Shown here: positions 52,505 to 62,123 of the stretch, one piece after another | How positions within the stretch are numbered: the stretch's first letter is position 1 | Layout of the letters: each line of letters starts with the position of its first letter | Assembly (NCBI RefSeq): GCF_049445995.1 | Contig: NZ_JBMSDZ010000012.1 | Span: 50,730-114,729 of the forward strand | Direction of reading: 5' to 3' | Source of the DNA: Dyella_A sp049445995 | Lineage (GTDB): Bacteria; Pseudomonadota; Gammaproteobacteria; Xanthomonadales; Rhodanobacteraceae | DNA length: 64,000 nt | Program-made: the position numbers and the translations under genes | The notes under the pieces: generated by a model | What the model was told of the DNA's origin: nothing | What the model saw: only the letters and a program-made list of their open reading frames with translations | Databases searched by the model: none

Positions 52505-52798
52505 CTAGGGATGCTCTGATCAACCAGGCGCAGGCGTCACCGACTCTGTTTGTTCACAGGCCACAGGGGTGACGGCGAAGGCAGACTGGACGTCTGTCGA
52601 GTCGGCACACCGAAGGCCTATGGACAAACAGAGCCGGCCCCCACAAGTTGAATATAGAGAAGGGGTGATGTCCCAAAGGCTGTCATGCTGCGCCGCGCGG
52701 CTTGGACAGACGGCCAGTCTGCCCGGCGCCCCGCGCCACACCCTGCCAGCCTTTGGAACATCATGCCGCCTACGCCTGGTTGATCAGAGCATCCCTAG
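52505..52798. mobile_element. MITE-like element, copy 1 (294 bp)
   Basis: The ends CTAGGGATGCTCTGATCAAC and GTTGATCAGAGCATCCCTAG are perfect inverted repeats over 20 bp. Inside are two more inverted pairs. One is around ACTCTGTTTGTTCACAGGCC and ACAAACAGAGCCGG. The other is around ATGTCCCAAAGGCTG and CAGCCTTTGGAACAT. The element can fold into a three-arm structure. It encodes no transposase. Copy 2 is inverted at 55335-55632. Confidence 0.85.
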
Positions 52799-52922
52799 AA
52801 TGCGGTTCATTGTACGTCGGCAAGCCCGCGTAAGGCAGACAGTTTTGCCAACTGGCTCCGGTTGCACGGGTTAACGGTTCGGCTACACTCGCGCTTGCAC
52901 CGGGGGAGGGGGATTCCCGCTT

Positions 52923-54050
52923 ATGATCAAGAAGTCCATCGGGCTGCTGGCCGGCATGCTGGTTACGTTTGCCGTCTATGCCGCCGGCGCGCAGCTGCGG
53001 GCCAGCCATCCGGATACCTACACGGTCCGCCGCGGCGACACGCTGTGGGATATCTCGGCGAAGTTCCTCTCCAAGCCCTGGTTGTGGCCCGAAATCTGGC
53101 AGGCCAACCCGCAGGTGCAGAACCCGCACCTCATTTATCCCGGCGACGTGCTCAACCTGTCCTTCATCAACGGACCCACGCTCAAGCTCGAGCCCGGGGT
53201 GCATTCCAGCGAGGATGCCGTGCCGGCCATTCCGCTGTCCGAACTGGCCATGTTCCTCAAGGACATGCGGGTGATGAAGTCCGAGGACGTCAGCTCGGCG
53301 CCCTACGTCGTCGGCATGGAGGAGGCCCGCCTGCGCGGCACGCCGGGCCAGAACCTGTACGTGCGCAAGCTGCAGGCCGAGCCCGGCCAGCGCTGGGCGA
53401 TCGTGCGCCCCACCCATGCGTTCCGCGGATACGAGCAGGACGACAAGGGCGACGCCGACAGCGGCATCGTCGGCCACATGCTGGACTCCGACGTCTCGAT
53501 GGTGCGCAGCCCGTGGTCGGAAGACTTCCGCCACGACGGCCACTACGGCCGCGGTGACGACCTGGGCGTGGAGGTGTCGGTGATCGGCACTGCCGAGACG
53601 CTGCGCACCGGCGACGTGTCGACCCTGCTGCTGCTCGACTCCACCATGGAAATCCGCAAGGGCGACCGCGTGATGCCGGTCGACGACCATCCGTACGACC
53701 CGTACTTCTACCCGCACGCGCCCAAGTCGGTGCCGCCGCACGCCCGCGTGATCGCCTTTGCCGACGCGCTCGATGCGGCCGGCAAGCGCCAGGTGGTGGC
53801 GCTGTCGATCGGCAAGCAGGATGGCGCCGAGAACGGCCAGACCTACGCGGTGTGGCAGCCGGGCGAGACCATCGCCGACGACGTGGCCGGCAACAGCTGG
53901 GATCGCGGCACCTCCCCGCACGTCAAACTGCCGGAGGAGTTCGTGGGCCACGTGATGGTGTTCCGCACCTTCGACCGGGTCAGCTACGGCCTGATCATGG
54001 ACAGCCTGCGGCCGGTCCATCGCGGCGACACGCTGCGCATGCCCGAATAG
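52923..54050 (+). CDS. LysM-domain cell-envelope protein
   Basis: The 375-residue protein has a signal peptide (KKSIGLLAGMLVTFAVYAAGA). An N-terminal LysM peptidoglycan-binding domain follows (about residues 32-80: YTVRRGDTLWDISAKFL..PHLIYPGDVLNL), then a long beta-rich C-terminal region without a recognised catalytic motif. Proteins of this shape lie before dprA in many gammaproteobacteria; their function is unknown, but peptidoglycan binding is supported by LysM. It is the first gene between two inverted MITE-like copies. A clear terminator follows it. Confidence 0.85.
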   Translation: MIKKSIGLLAGMLVTFAVYAAGAQLRASHPDTYTVRRGDTLWDISAKFLSKPWLWPEIWQANPQVQNPHLIYPGDVLNLSFINGPTLKLEPGVHSSEDAVPAIPLSELAMFLKDMRVMKSEDVSSAPYVVGMEEARLRGTPGQNLYVRKLQAEPGQRWAIVRPTHAFRGYEQDDKGDADSGIVGHMLDSDVSMVRSPWSEDFRHDGHYGRGDDLGVEVSVIGTAETLRTGDVSTLLLLDSTMEIRKGDRVMPVDDHPYDPYFYPHAPKSVPPHARVIAFADALDAAGKRQVVALSIGKQDGAENGQTYAVWQPGETIADDVAGNSWDRGTSPHVKLPEEFVGHVMVFRTFDRVSYGLIMDSLRPVHRGDTLRMPE

Positions 54051-54076
54051 GGCGCGGATCGGACGAAACCCACAGG

Positions 54077-54107
54077 ACGGCGCGGTGCTGCCGCGCCGTT
54101 TCTGTTT
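54077..54107 (+). terminator. Rho-independent terminator after the LysM gene
   Basis: ACGGCGCGG pairs with CCGCGCCGT around TGCTG and is followed by TTCTGTTT. It lies 27 nt after the stop and 25 nt before dprA, so dprA needs its own promoter or read-through. Confidence 0.75.
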
Positions 54108-54131
54108 GGCCGGCGCCTTTAGACTCGGCGC

Positions 54132-55268
54132 ATGAACGATGCCGACGATCTGCGCGACTGGCTCATCGCCCTGCGCACCCCGGGGCTGGGCCCCGGCGGC
54201 CTGCGCGAGCTTCTGGCCGAACATGCCGGCCGCATGGGCGACGCACTGGCTGCGGTGCACCGGCAGCCGGGCAACGCCAGCGAGGCGGCCCGCCGCTGGC
54301 TGGACCGGCCCGACGAGGCGCGCCTGGCCGAGGATATGGCCTGGCTGGCACAGCCGGGGCATCGGCTGCTGCGCTGCATCGAGGCGGACTTCCCGCCGCC
54401 GCTGGAGACCATCCCGCAGCCGCCGGTGGCGCTGTTCGTGGCCGGCGACGCGGCGCTGCTGCTGCATCCGCAGGTGGCGATCGTGGGCGCGCGCCGCGCC
54501 AGTCCCGCGGGACTGGACAACGCGCGCGCCTTTGCCCGGGCGCTGGGGCAGGCGGGCCTGCTGGTCACCAGCGGCATGGCCGACGGCATCGATGGCGCCG
54601 CGCACCTGGCCGCGCTCGATGCCGGCCTGCCCACCGTCGCGGTGGTGGGCACCGGGCCGGATCGCGTCTACCCGCGCAAGCATCATGCGCTGGCCCGGCG
54701 CATCGCGGCCGGCGGCGCGCTGGTCAGCGAGTTTCCGCCCGGCACCGCGGCGCGGGCCGATCATTTTCCGCGGCGGAACCGTATCATCGCCGGCCTTTCG
54801 CTCGGCACGCTGGTGATCGAGGCGGGGCTGCAGTCCGGTTCGTTGATCACCGCACGGTTGGCCGGCGAGCAGGGACGCGAGGTGTTTGCCCTGCCCGGTT
54901 CCATCCACAACCCGCTCGCGCGCGGCTGTCATCGGCTGATCCGCGACGGGGCGCGGCTGGTGGAGGAGCCGGGCGAGGTGGTGGAGGCGCTGGCGCCGGC
55001 CGCGCGGGCGCTGGGGGCGGAACTGGCGCTGCGGCTGGCGGCGGCACCCGCCGATGCCGGCGTCGGCGGGTCCGGCCCGCACGGCCACGCGGACCCGCAG
55101 TACCGGCGCCTGCTCGATGCGCTGGGTCACGATCCGGTGCCGCTGGACGAGCTGGTCGCGCGCACCGGCCAGCCGGCCGCCGAGCTGTCCTCGATGCTGC
55201 TCATGCTGGAGCTGGAAGGACGCGTCGGCACCCTGCCCGGCAACCGCTACCAGCGTCTGGCGGGCTGA
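54132..55268 (+). CDS. dprA: DNA-processing protein DprA (Smf)
   Basis: DprA binds single-stranded DNA entering by transformation and loads RecA. The 378 residues show an N-terminal SAM-like part, then the extended Rossmann domain with VAIVGARRASPAGL, TSGMADGIDGAAH, FPRRNRIIAGLS and ALPGSIHNP, and a C-terminal winged-helix domain (about 310-378). The ATG at 54132 is set by the conserved beginning. In related genomes a small gene, smg (DUF494), usually follows before topA; here the gap holds only the second MITE-like copy. Confidence 0.93.
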   Translation: MNDADDLRDWLIALRTPGLGPGGLRELLAEHAGRMGDALAAVHRQPGNASEAARRWLDRPDEARLAEDMAWLAQPGHRLLRCIEADFPPPLETIPQPPVALFVAGDAALLLHPQVAIVGARRASPAGLDNARAFARALGQAGLLVTSGMADGIDGAAHLAALDAGLPTVAVVGTGPDRVYPRKHHALARRIAAGGALVSEFPPGTAARADHFPRRNRIIAGLSLGTLVIEAGLQSGSLITARLAGEQGREVFALPGSIHNPLARGCHRLIRDGARLVEEPGEVVEALAPAARALGAELALRLAAAPADAGVGGSGPHGHADPQYRRLLDALGHDPVPLDELVARTGQPAAELSSMLLMLELEGRVGTLPGNRYQRLAG

Positions 55269-55334
55269 GCGAAGCCGCGCCAGGCCTCAGTTCCGTGCGG
55301 TTCGGCTTGACAGTCGTCGCGGCAACGTGGCTCA

Positions 55335-55632
55335 ACTAGGGATGATCTGATCAACTAGGCGTAGGCGGCATGATGTTCCAAAGGCTGGCAGGGTGTGGCG
55401 CGGGGCGCCGGGCAGACTGGCCGTCTGTCCAAGCCGCGCGGCGCAGCATGACAGCCTTTGGGACATCACCCCTTCTCTATGAGATTCAACGGGTTGGGGC
55501 CGGCTCTGTTTGTCCACAGGCCTTCGGTGTGCCGACTCGACAGATGTCCAGTCTGCCTTCGCCGTCACCCCTGTGGCCTGTGAACAAACAGAGCCGGTGA
55601 CGCCTGCGCCTAGTTGATCAGAGCATCCCTAG
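55335..55632. mobile_element. MITE-like element, copy 2 (298 bp), inverted
   Basis: It is the reverse complement of the copy at 52505-52798 with few changes, including a 3-nt length difference in the middle. Ends are CTAGGGATGATCTGATCAAC and GTTGATCAGAGCATCCCTAG-like. It fills most of the dprA-topA gap. Both copies share short reading frames (about 70 codons) that look incidental. Confidence 0.87.
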
Positions 55633-55687
55633 ATATATGTGTCCGTCGCCTGCCGACGGTAATTTCCTCCCTGGAACTCCCCGCCAC

Positions 55688-58186
55688 ATGGCAAAAAACC
55701 TGCTCATCGTCGAGTCGCCCGCCAAGGCCAAGACGATCAACAAATACCTCGGCAAGGACTTCCACGTCCTGGCCTCCTACGGCCACGTGCGTGACCTCAA
55801 ACCGAAGGAGGGGGCGGTCGATCCCGAGCACGGTTTCGCCATGAAGTACGAGGTGATCGAGCGCAACGAGAGGCACGTCGACGCGATCGCCAAAGCCGCC
55901 AGGCTGGCCGACGACATCTATCTGGCGACCGACCTGGATCGCGAGGGCGAGGCGATCAGCTGGCACATCAGCGAGATCCTCAAGGAGCGCGGCCTGGACA
56001 AGGGCAAGCGCATGCACCGCGTGGTGTTCTCCGAGATCACGCCCAAGGCGATCAAGGCGGCGGTGGCCGCGCCGCGCCAGCTGTCGCACGACCTGGTGGA
56101 CGCCCAGCAGGCGCGCCGCGCGCTGGACTACCTGGTCGGCTTCAACCTGTCGCCGGTGCTGTGGCGCAAGGTGCAGCGGGGCCTGTCGGCCGGCCGCGTG
56201 CAGAGTCCGGCGCTGCGCATGATCGTGGAGCGCGAGGAGGAGATCGAGGCGTTCGTGGCGCGCGAGTACTGGAGCGTCGAGGCCCAGCTCAGGCACGCCG
56301 AGGGCGATTTCAGCGCGCGCCTCACCAGGCTCAACGGCAAGAAGTTCGAGCAGTTCGACCTCACCAACGAACACGACGCGATGACCGCGCGCGCCGCGCT
56401 GAAGGAAGCGGCCCGCGGCAGCCTCACCGTCAGCGAAGTCGGCTCGAAGGAGCGCAAGCGCCGGCCGTCGCCACCGTTCACCACCTCCACGCTGCAGCAG
56501 GAGGCCGCGCGCAAGCTCGGCTTCTCCACCAGCCGCACCATGAAGGTGGCGCAGGGCCTGTACGAGGGCGTGGCGCTGGGCAGCGAAGGCAACGTCGGCC
56601 TGATCACCTACATGCGTACCGACTCCACCATGCTCGGCGACGACGCGGTGGCCGAGCTGCGTCAGGTGATCGAGCGCGAGTTCGGCGCCAAGGCGCTGCC
56701 CGACGGCGCGCAGGTGTACAAGACCAAGTCCAAGAATGCGCAGGAGGCGCACGAGGCGATCCGTCCCACCTCCGCGCTGCGCACGCCGCGCGAGGTCGCC
56801 GGCTTCCTCAGCGACGAACAGCGCAAGCTGTACGAGCTGATCTGGAAGCGCACCGTCGCCTGCCAGATGATCCACGCCACGCTCAACACCGTGTCGGTCG
56901 AGTTCGCGTTGAAGGACGTTGCCGGCGGTGACGCCTCGTTCCGCTCCACTGGTACCACGGTGATCGATCCGGGTTTCATGGCCGTATACGAGGAGGGCCG
57001 CGACCAGAAGGCCGCCGAGGACGAGGACGAAGGCCGCCGCCTGCCGCGCCTGGTGGCCGGCGAAACGGTGCCGCTCAAGGACATCCTGGCCGAGCAGCAC
57101 TTCACCGAGCCGCCGCCGCGCTTCTCCGAGGCGAGCCTGGTCAAGGCGCTGGAGGAATACGGCATCGGCCGACCGTCGACCTACGCCAGCATCATCCAGG
57201 TGCTGCTCAACCGCGAATACGTGCTGCTCGACGCGCGGCGCTTCAAGCCCACCGACGTCGGTCGCGCGGTGGGCAAGTTCCTGGTGCAGCACTTCACCCG
57301 CTACGTCGACTACGACTTCACCGCCAAGCTCGAGGACGAACTCGATGCAGTGAGCCGTGGCGAAGAGGCCTGGGTGCCGCTGATGGAGCGCTTCTGGCAG
57401 CCGTTCAAGCAGCAGGTGGACGAGAAGACAGAATCGGTCGACCGCAGCGAGGCCACCGGTGCGCGCGAGCTGGGTGTCGATCCGAAAAGCGGCAAGCCGG
57501 TGTCGGTGCGCCTGGGCCGTTACGGGCCGTATGCGCAGATCGGCGACAAGGACAGCGACGAGAAACTGCAGTTCGCCAGCCTGCGCCCGGGCCAGAGCAT
57601 GCACACGATCACGCTGGAGCAGGCGATCGAGCTGTTCAAGCTGCCGCGCAAGCTCGGCCAGGCGGAGAATGGCGACGAGGTGAGCGTGGGCGTGGGCCGC
57701 TTCGGGCCGTTCGTCAAGCAGGGCAGCACCTATGCCTCGCTCAAGCCCGAGGACGATCCCTACACCATCGAGCTGCCGCGCGCGCTGCAGATCGTGGCCG
57801 AGAAGCTGGAGATGCTCGCCAACCGCGTCATCACCGATTTCGGCAACGGCGTGCAGGTGCTCAACGGCCGCTACGGCGCCTACATCACCGACGGCGAAAA
57901 GAACGCGCGCATCCCGAAGGACGTGGAGCCGAAGGACCTCACCGAGGCGCAATGCCTGGAACTGCTCGCCGCCGCACCGGTGAAGAAGGGCCGCTTCGCC
58001 AAGAAGACCGCGGCCAAGAAGGCGGCCGCGAAGAAAGAACCGACCGCGAAGAAGACGGCGGCGAAGAAAACCGCCACCAAGAAGAGCGCCGCCAAGAAGA
58101 GCACGACAAAAAAGACCGCGGCCAAGAAGACCGCCACCAGGAAAGCCGCGGTGAAGAAGGCGGCCGCGCGCGCCGGCGAGGGCTGA
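55688..58186 (+). CDS. topA: DNA topoisomerase I
   Basis: TopA relaxes negative supercoils. The 832 residues start MAKNLLIVESPAKAKTINKY (Toprim), carry the acidic motif TDLDREGEAI, and have the active-site tyrosine in GLITYMRTDSTM. C-terminal GRYGPY and GRFGPFVK repeats follow instead of classical zinc fingers. The last 60 residues (about 772-832) are almost only Lys, Ala and Thr in KKTAAKK-like units, resembling histone H1 tails, which should bind DNA. An in-frame ATG 51 nt upstream is less likely. tsaC follows at once. Confidence 0.96.
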   Translation: MAKNLLIVESPAKAKTINKYLGKDFHVLASYGHVRDLKPKEGAVDPEHGFAMKYEVIERNERHVDAIAKAARLADDIYLATDLDREGEAISWHISEILKERGLDKGKRMHRVVFSEITPKAIKAAVAAPRQLSHDLVDAQQARRALDYLVGFNLSPVLWRKVQRGLSAGRVQSPALRMIVEREEEIEAFVAREYWSVEAQLRHAEGDFSARLTRLNGKKFEQFDLTNEHDAMTARAALKEAARGSLTVSEVGSKERKRRPSPPFTTSTLQQEAARKLGFSTSRTMKVAQGLYEGVALGSEGNVGLITYMRTDSTMLGDDAVAELRQVIEREFGAKALPDGAQVYKTKSKNAQEAHEAIRPTSALRTPREVAGFLSDEQRKLYELIWKRTVACQMIHATLNTVSVEFALKDVAGGDASFRSTGTTVIDPGFMAVYEEGRDQKAAEDEDEGRRLPRLVAGETVPLKDILAEQHFTEPPPRFSEASLVKALEEYGIGRPSTYASIIQVLLNREYVLLDARRFKPTDVGRAVGKFLVQHFTRYVDYDFTAKLEDELDAVSRGEEAWVPLMERFWQPFKQQVDEKTESVDRSEATGARELGVDPKSGKPVSVRLGRYGPYAQIGDKDSDEKLQFASLRPGQSMHTITLEQAIELFKLPRKLGQAENGDEVSVGVGRFGPFVKQGSTYASLKPEDDPYTIELPRALQIVAEKLEMLANRVITDFGNGVQVLNGRYGAYITDGEKNARIPKDVEPKDLTEAQCLELLAAAPVKKGRFAKKTAAKKAAAKKEPTAKKTAAKKTATKKSAAKKSTTKKTAAKKTATRKAAVKKAAARAGEG

Positions 58187-58191
58187 TCGCC

Positions 58192-58764
58192 TTGCTGCAT
58201 CGCTACGGCCCCGGCGAGATCCAGGGCGCGGCGGAACTGCTGCGTGCCGGCGGCGTGCTGGCCTATCCCACCGAGGCGGTGTTCGGGCTGGGCTGCGATC
58301 CGCAGGATCTGGCCGCGTTCGAGCGGGTGTTCGCACTCAAGCAGCGGCCGGCCGAGCAGGGCGTGCTGCTGGTTGCGGCGGATTTCGAGCAGATCGAACG
58401 CTACCTCGCGCTGGACCAGGTGAGCGACGCGCAACTGCACGCCGTGCGGGCCAGCTGGCCCGGACCGCACACCTGGGTATTCCCGCGCGCGGCCGCCGCG
58501 CCGGCCTGGGTGGCCGGGGCGCACGAGGGCATCGCGGTGCGCGTCAGCGCCCACCCGACGGTTGCGGCGCTGTGCCGCGCGTTCGGCGGCGCCCTGGTCT
58601 CCACCAGCGCCAACCCGCACAGTCAGGCGCCGGCGCGCTCGCCGCAGGAGGTCACCGGCTACTTCGGCGATGCGCTGGACGGCCTGCTCGCCGCGCCGCT
58701 GGGCGGCGCCGGGCAGCCCTGCCCCATCCGCGACGCCCTCACCGGCGCTATCATCCGCCCCTGA
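58192..58764 (+). CDS. tsaC: Threonylcarbamoyl-AMP synthase
   Basis: TsaC makes threonylcarbamoyl-AMP for the t6A37 modification of ANN-decoding tRNAs. The 190 residues carry the YrdC motifs RAGGVLAYPTEAVFGLGCD, KQRP, TWVFPR and VRVSAHP, with STSANPHSQAP. There is no ATG before the conserved region; TTG at 58192, 6 nt after the topA stop with GAGGG upstream, is the best start. t6A is also made on tRNA-Ile(CAU), the split tRNA in this window. Confidence 0.93.
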   Translation: MLHRYGPGEIQGAAELLRAGGVLAYPTEAVFGLGCDPQDLAAFERVFALKQRPAEQGVLLVAADFEQIERYLALDQVSDAQLHAVRASWPGPHTWVFPRAAAAPAWVAGAHEGIAVRVSAHPTVAALCRAFGGALVSTSANPHSQAPARSPQEVTGYFGDALDGLLAAPLGGAGQPCPIRDALTGAIIRP

Positions 58765-58842
58765 TCGCCCGCGGGGGCGCGTCGGGGCGCCGGCAGGCGG
58801 CCACGGGGCGAAACGGGCGGGATCACGCGCCGTATCTCATTC

Positions 58843-60300
58843 ATGCTGGCTTCGGCCGGCCGGGGGATGCTGCGCACACGCCGCCGCTTGGCGGCAGGGA
58901 TCGCGGGAGTCTCCGGTTTGGCCACAGTCTTCTTCGACACGCCTGCGCGCGAGGCGCAACCGCTGCCACAGCTTCCGTTGCTGGTGGCCGATGCCGCCGG
59001 CGTTCGCACGGTGGCCTGGCGCCACGGTGCGCCGGTCAGCGCGCGCGCGTTCCTGGCCGACGTGCAGCACGTGGCCGACCGGCTGCCGCATGCCTGCGCC
59101 GCGGTGAACCTGTGCGAGGACCGCTACGCCTTCCTCGTGGCATTCAGTGCCATCGTGCTGCGTGGGCAGACCAACCTGCTGCCGTCCTCGCGCGCACCGC
59201 GCGCCATCGATGAGGTGATGGCCGCACACCCCGGCTGCTACGCGCTGGGCGAGCTGGCGCTGGATCCGGTGCCGCCGCACTACCACCGCCTGCCGCCGCT
59301 GTCGGCCCGGGCCGATGCGTGCCCCGCCGAATGGCCGCAGATCGACGCCGACCAGATCGTGGCGATCGGCTATACCTCCGGTTCCACCGGCCAGCCGGCC
59401 GCCCACGTGAAGACCTGGCGCAGCTTCCACGTCAGCAACGCGGGCAACCTGCGCCTGCTGCGCGAGCACGTCGACGGTCCGTTCAACGTGGTCGCCACCG
59501 TGCCGCCGCAGCACATGTACGGCATGGAGATGTCGGTGCTGCTGCCCCTGCTCGGCGACGTGGCGGTGTGCGGCAGCCGGCCGTTCTTCCCGGCCGACGT
59601 GGCGGCCACGCTGGCCGCCGTGCCGGCGCCGCGCGTGCTGGTGACCACGCCGGTGCATCTGCGTGCGCTGGTGGAGTCCGGCGTGACGCTGCCGCCGCTC
59701 GCCGCGATGCTGTCGGCCACCGCGCCGATGCCGATCGAACTGGCGACGCAGGCCGAGCGGCGCTACGGCGCGCCGCTGCTGGAAGTGTTCGGTTCCACCG
59801 AAACCTGCGTGTTCGCCAGCCGGCGGCCGGCGACGTGCGAGCTGTGGCAGCTGTACGAGGATGTCGCCCTGCACCCGCAGCCCGACGGTACCCAGGTCCA
59901 CGCGCCGCAACTGGCCGCGCCGGTGGTGCTGGCCGACCTGGTCACGCTGCACGAGGACGGTCGCGCGTTCCGCCTGTGCGGCCGCCATGCCGACCTGCTG
60001 GAGATCGCCGGCAAGCGCGCCTCGCTGGGCGACCTTACCCACCGCCTGCTCGCCATCCCCGGCGTGCGCGACGGCGTGGTGCTGCAGCTGGACGAGCCGG
60101 ACGCCTGTGGCGTGCGCCGCATCGCCGCGCTGGCGGTGGCGCCGGGTCTCGGCGAGGCGCAGATCCTCGATGCGCTGCGCGGCGCGATCGATCCGCTGTT
60201 CCTGCCGCGCCCGCTGCGCCTCGTCGACGCGTTGCCGCGCAACGAGACCGGCAAGCTGCCGCGTGCAGCCCTGCTGGCCCTGCTCGCCGCGCGCGGCTGA
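58843..60300 (+). CDS. AMP-forming acyl-CoA/acyl-ACP ligase-like protein
   Basis: The 485-residue adenylate-forming enzyme shows the phosphate-binding loop YTSGSTGQPAAHVKT (about 170), the Gly-rich EVFGSTETC, the hinge region LCGRHADLLEIAGKRASL and the catalytic lysine motif NETGKLPR at the end. The first 60 residues are variable and other in-frame starts are possible. Substrate is unknown; related stand-alone ligases prime aryl-polyene or xanthomonadin pathways, but none of those genes is here. It lies between tsaC and purD, each with a gap of 80-100 nt. Confidence 0.75.
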   Translation: MLASAGRGMLRTRRRLAAGIAGVSGLATVFFDTPAREAQPLPQLPLLVADAAGVRTVAWRHGAPVSARAFLADVQHVADRLPHACAAVNLCEDRYAFLVAFSAIVLRGQTNLLPSSRAPRAIDEVMAAHPGCYALGELALDPVPPHYHRLPPLSARADACPAEWPQIDADQIVAIGYTSGSTGQPAAHVKTWRSFHVSNAGNLRLLREHVDGPFNVVATVPPQHMYGMEMSVLLPLLGDVAVCGSRPFFPADVAATLAAVPAPRVLVTTPVHLRALVESGVTLPPLAAMLSATAPMPIELATQAERRYGAPLLEVFGSTETCVFASRRPATCELWQLYEDVALHPQPDGTQVHAPQLAAPVVLADLVTLHEDGRAFRLCGRHADLLEIAGKRASLGDLTHRLLAIPGVRDGVVLQLDEPDACGVRRIAALAVAPGLGEAQILDALRGAIDPLFLPRPLRLVDALPRNETGKLPRAALLALLAARG

Positions 60301-60398
60301 GCCAACCCCTTCTCGCACGGCGGCCGACGCCGGCCCTGCCGCTACAATGCGCGCCTGCGCCGCGGGCGCGTGGGGCATTTCGGCATTTCGGAGCAGGC

Positions 60399-61682
60399 AT
60401 GAAGGTTCTGGTCATCGGCAACGGCGGGCGCGAGCACGCGCTGGCGTGGAAGCTCAAGCAGTCGCCGCGGGTCGACGAGGTGATCGTGGCGCCGGGCAAC
60501 GCCGGCACCGCGCACGAGCGTGGCGTGCGCAACGCCGACGTGGCGGCGAACGACATCGCCGGCCTGCTCGCGCTGGCCAAGGCCGAGAAAGTCGGGCTGA
60601 CCGTGGTCGGTCCCGAGGTGCCGCTGGTGGCCGGCGTGGTGGACAGGTTCCGCGCCGCCGGGCTGCGCATCTTCGGCCCGCGCGCGATCGCCGCGCAGCT
60701 CGAAGGCTCCAAGGCCTTCGCCAAGGATTTCCTGCTGCGCCACAACATCCCCACCGCGCGCTACGCCGTGTTCACCGACTTGAACCGCGCGCTGGCCTAC
60801 GTGCGCGAGCACGGCGCGCCGATCGTGATCAAGGCCGACGGCCTGGCCGCCGGCAAGGGCGTGGTGGTGGCGCTGACCCTGGCCGACGCCGAGCAGGCGC
60901 TGCACGACATGCTCGGTGGACGTGCGTTCGGCGACGCCTCGGCACGGGTGGTGATCGAGGAGTTCCTCGACGGCGAGGAAGCCAGCTACATCGTGATGAG
61001 CGACGGCAGCCACGCGCTGCCGATGGCCTCCAGCCAGGACCACAAGCGCCGCGACGACAACGACCTGGGCCCCAACACCGGCGGCATGGGCGCGTATTCG
61101 CCCGCGCCGGTGGTCACGCCCGAGGTGGAGCAGCGCATCCTCCGGCAGGTGATCGAGCCGACCCTGCGCGGCATGGCCGGCGAGGGCGCGCCGTTCATCG
61201 GCTTCCTCTACGCCGGACTGATGATCGACCCGGCCGGCAACCCGAAGGTGATCGAGTTCAACGTGCGCTTCGGCGATCCGGAGACGCAGCCGATCATGCT
61301 GCGCCTGAAGTCCGACCTGGTGGAGCTGATCGACGCGGCGCTCGACGGCGAGCTGCATCACACCAGGGCACAGTGGGATCCGCGCCCCTCGCTGGGGGTG
61401 GTGATCGCGGCCGGCGGCTACCCGGGCAAGGTCAGGGGCGGCGACGTGATCGAAGGCCTCGATGCGCCGCTGGCGCCGGAGGCCAGGGTATTCCACGCCG
61501 GTACGGCGCTCGATGCACAGGGTCGCGCCGTGACCGCCGGCGGCCGCGTGCTCACCGTCTGCGCGCTGGGCAAGGACATCGCCGCCGCCCGCGAGAACGC
61601 CTACGCGGCGGCGGCGAAGATCCGCTTCGACGGTGCCTTCTACCGCCGCGACATCGCGCATCGCGCGCTGCACCGACACTGA
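60399..61682 (+). CDS. purD: Phosphoribosylamine-glycine ligase (GARS)
   Basis: PurD performs the second step of purine synthesis. The 427-residue ATP-grasp protein begins MKVLVIGNGGREHALAWKLK. It carries PRAIAAQLEGSKAFAKDF, the ATP-binding VIKADGLAAGKGVVVAL, DHKRRDDNDLGPNTGGMGAYSP and the metal-binding EFNVRFGDPETQ. GGAG precedes the ATG. Length is normal. purH, often its neighbour, is not downstream. Confidence 0.97.
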   Translation: MKVLVIGNGGREHALAWKLKQSPRVDEVIVAPGNAGTAHERGVRNADVAANDIAGLLALAKAEKVGLTVVGPEVPLVAGVVDRFRAAGLRIFGPRAIAAQLEGSKAFAKDFLLRHNIPTARYAVFTDLNRALAYVREHGAPIVIKADGLAAGKGVVVALTLADAEQALHDMLGGRAFGDASARVVIEEFLDGEEASYIVMSDGSHALPMASSQDHKRRDDNDLGPNTGGMGAYSPAPVVTPEVEQRILRQVIEPTLRGMAGEGAPFIGFLYAGLMIDPAGNPKVIEFNVRFGDPETQPIMLRLKSDLVELIDAALDGELHHTRAQWDPRPSLGVVIAAGGYPGKVRGGDVIEGLDAPLAPEARVFHAGTALDAQGRAVTAGGRVLTVCALGKDIAAARENAYAAAAKIRFDGAFYRRDIAHRALHRH

Positions 61683-61922
61683 GGTCGGCGTGCCTGCGCC
61701 TGCGGCCGTGCCCGTCCGCATGAGCGCGCGGGAAAGGCCGACAGCACCGACTCCGGCGTTGGGCGGCGACACGCGATGAGGCTTGTCGAGTGCACCATCG
61801 CCGCCGTCGCCACACGCGGGCTGCCAGGCGGCTCGCATGCTCCGGCCGAGCGCATGCAGGCAGATGGCTCCCGCTCTTGCCGGTGCCGCACCGATCACGG
61901 CGCGTGCGGTGGTCCATTCACG
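61683..61922. other. Non-coding gap after purD
   Basis: I see no gene with a recognisable product, no RNA gene and no clear terminator in these 240 bases. They lead into the terminal-repeat element. Short frames here are shadows of chance. Confidence 0.6.
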
Positions 61923-62091
61923 CTAGCAGCCTGTCGGGCTTTGCTCGACCGGGCTGCGAATCCGGCTGTGCGGTCCCTATTTCCGCCGCCTCGCCGACCC
62001 ATAGAACCACTATGGGCCGACGAAACGTCGAAAATCTGTCCTCGCACAGCCGACTTCTCGCCTCGACCAGCAAAGTCCGACAGGCTGCTAG
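61923..62091. repeat. Terminal-inverted-repeat element, copy 2 (intact ends)
   Basis: It is 169 bp, bounded by CTAGCAGCCTGTCGG and its exact inverse CCGACAGGCTGCTAG. The interior has a second inverted pair (CCCATAG..CTATGGG). Closely related to the copy at 38431-38592. No coding capacity. Confidence 0.85.
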
Positions 62092-62123
62092 GCTAGGCGC
62101 CGGCGTTTTCCCACGGGACCTGC

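Noticed and set aside
52569..52874. 101- and 78-codon frames shared by both MITE-like copies
   Set aside because: The common part spans hairpin arms and has no domain or ribosome site; similarity between copies is explained by the repeat itself, though the 3-nt difference keeps the frame.
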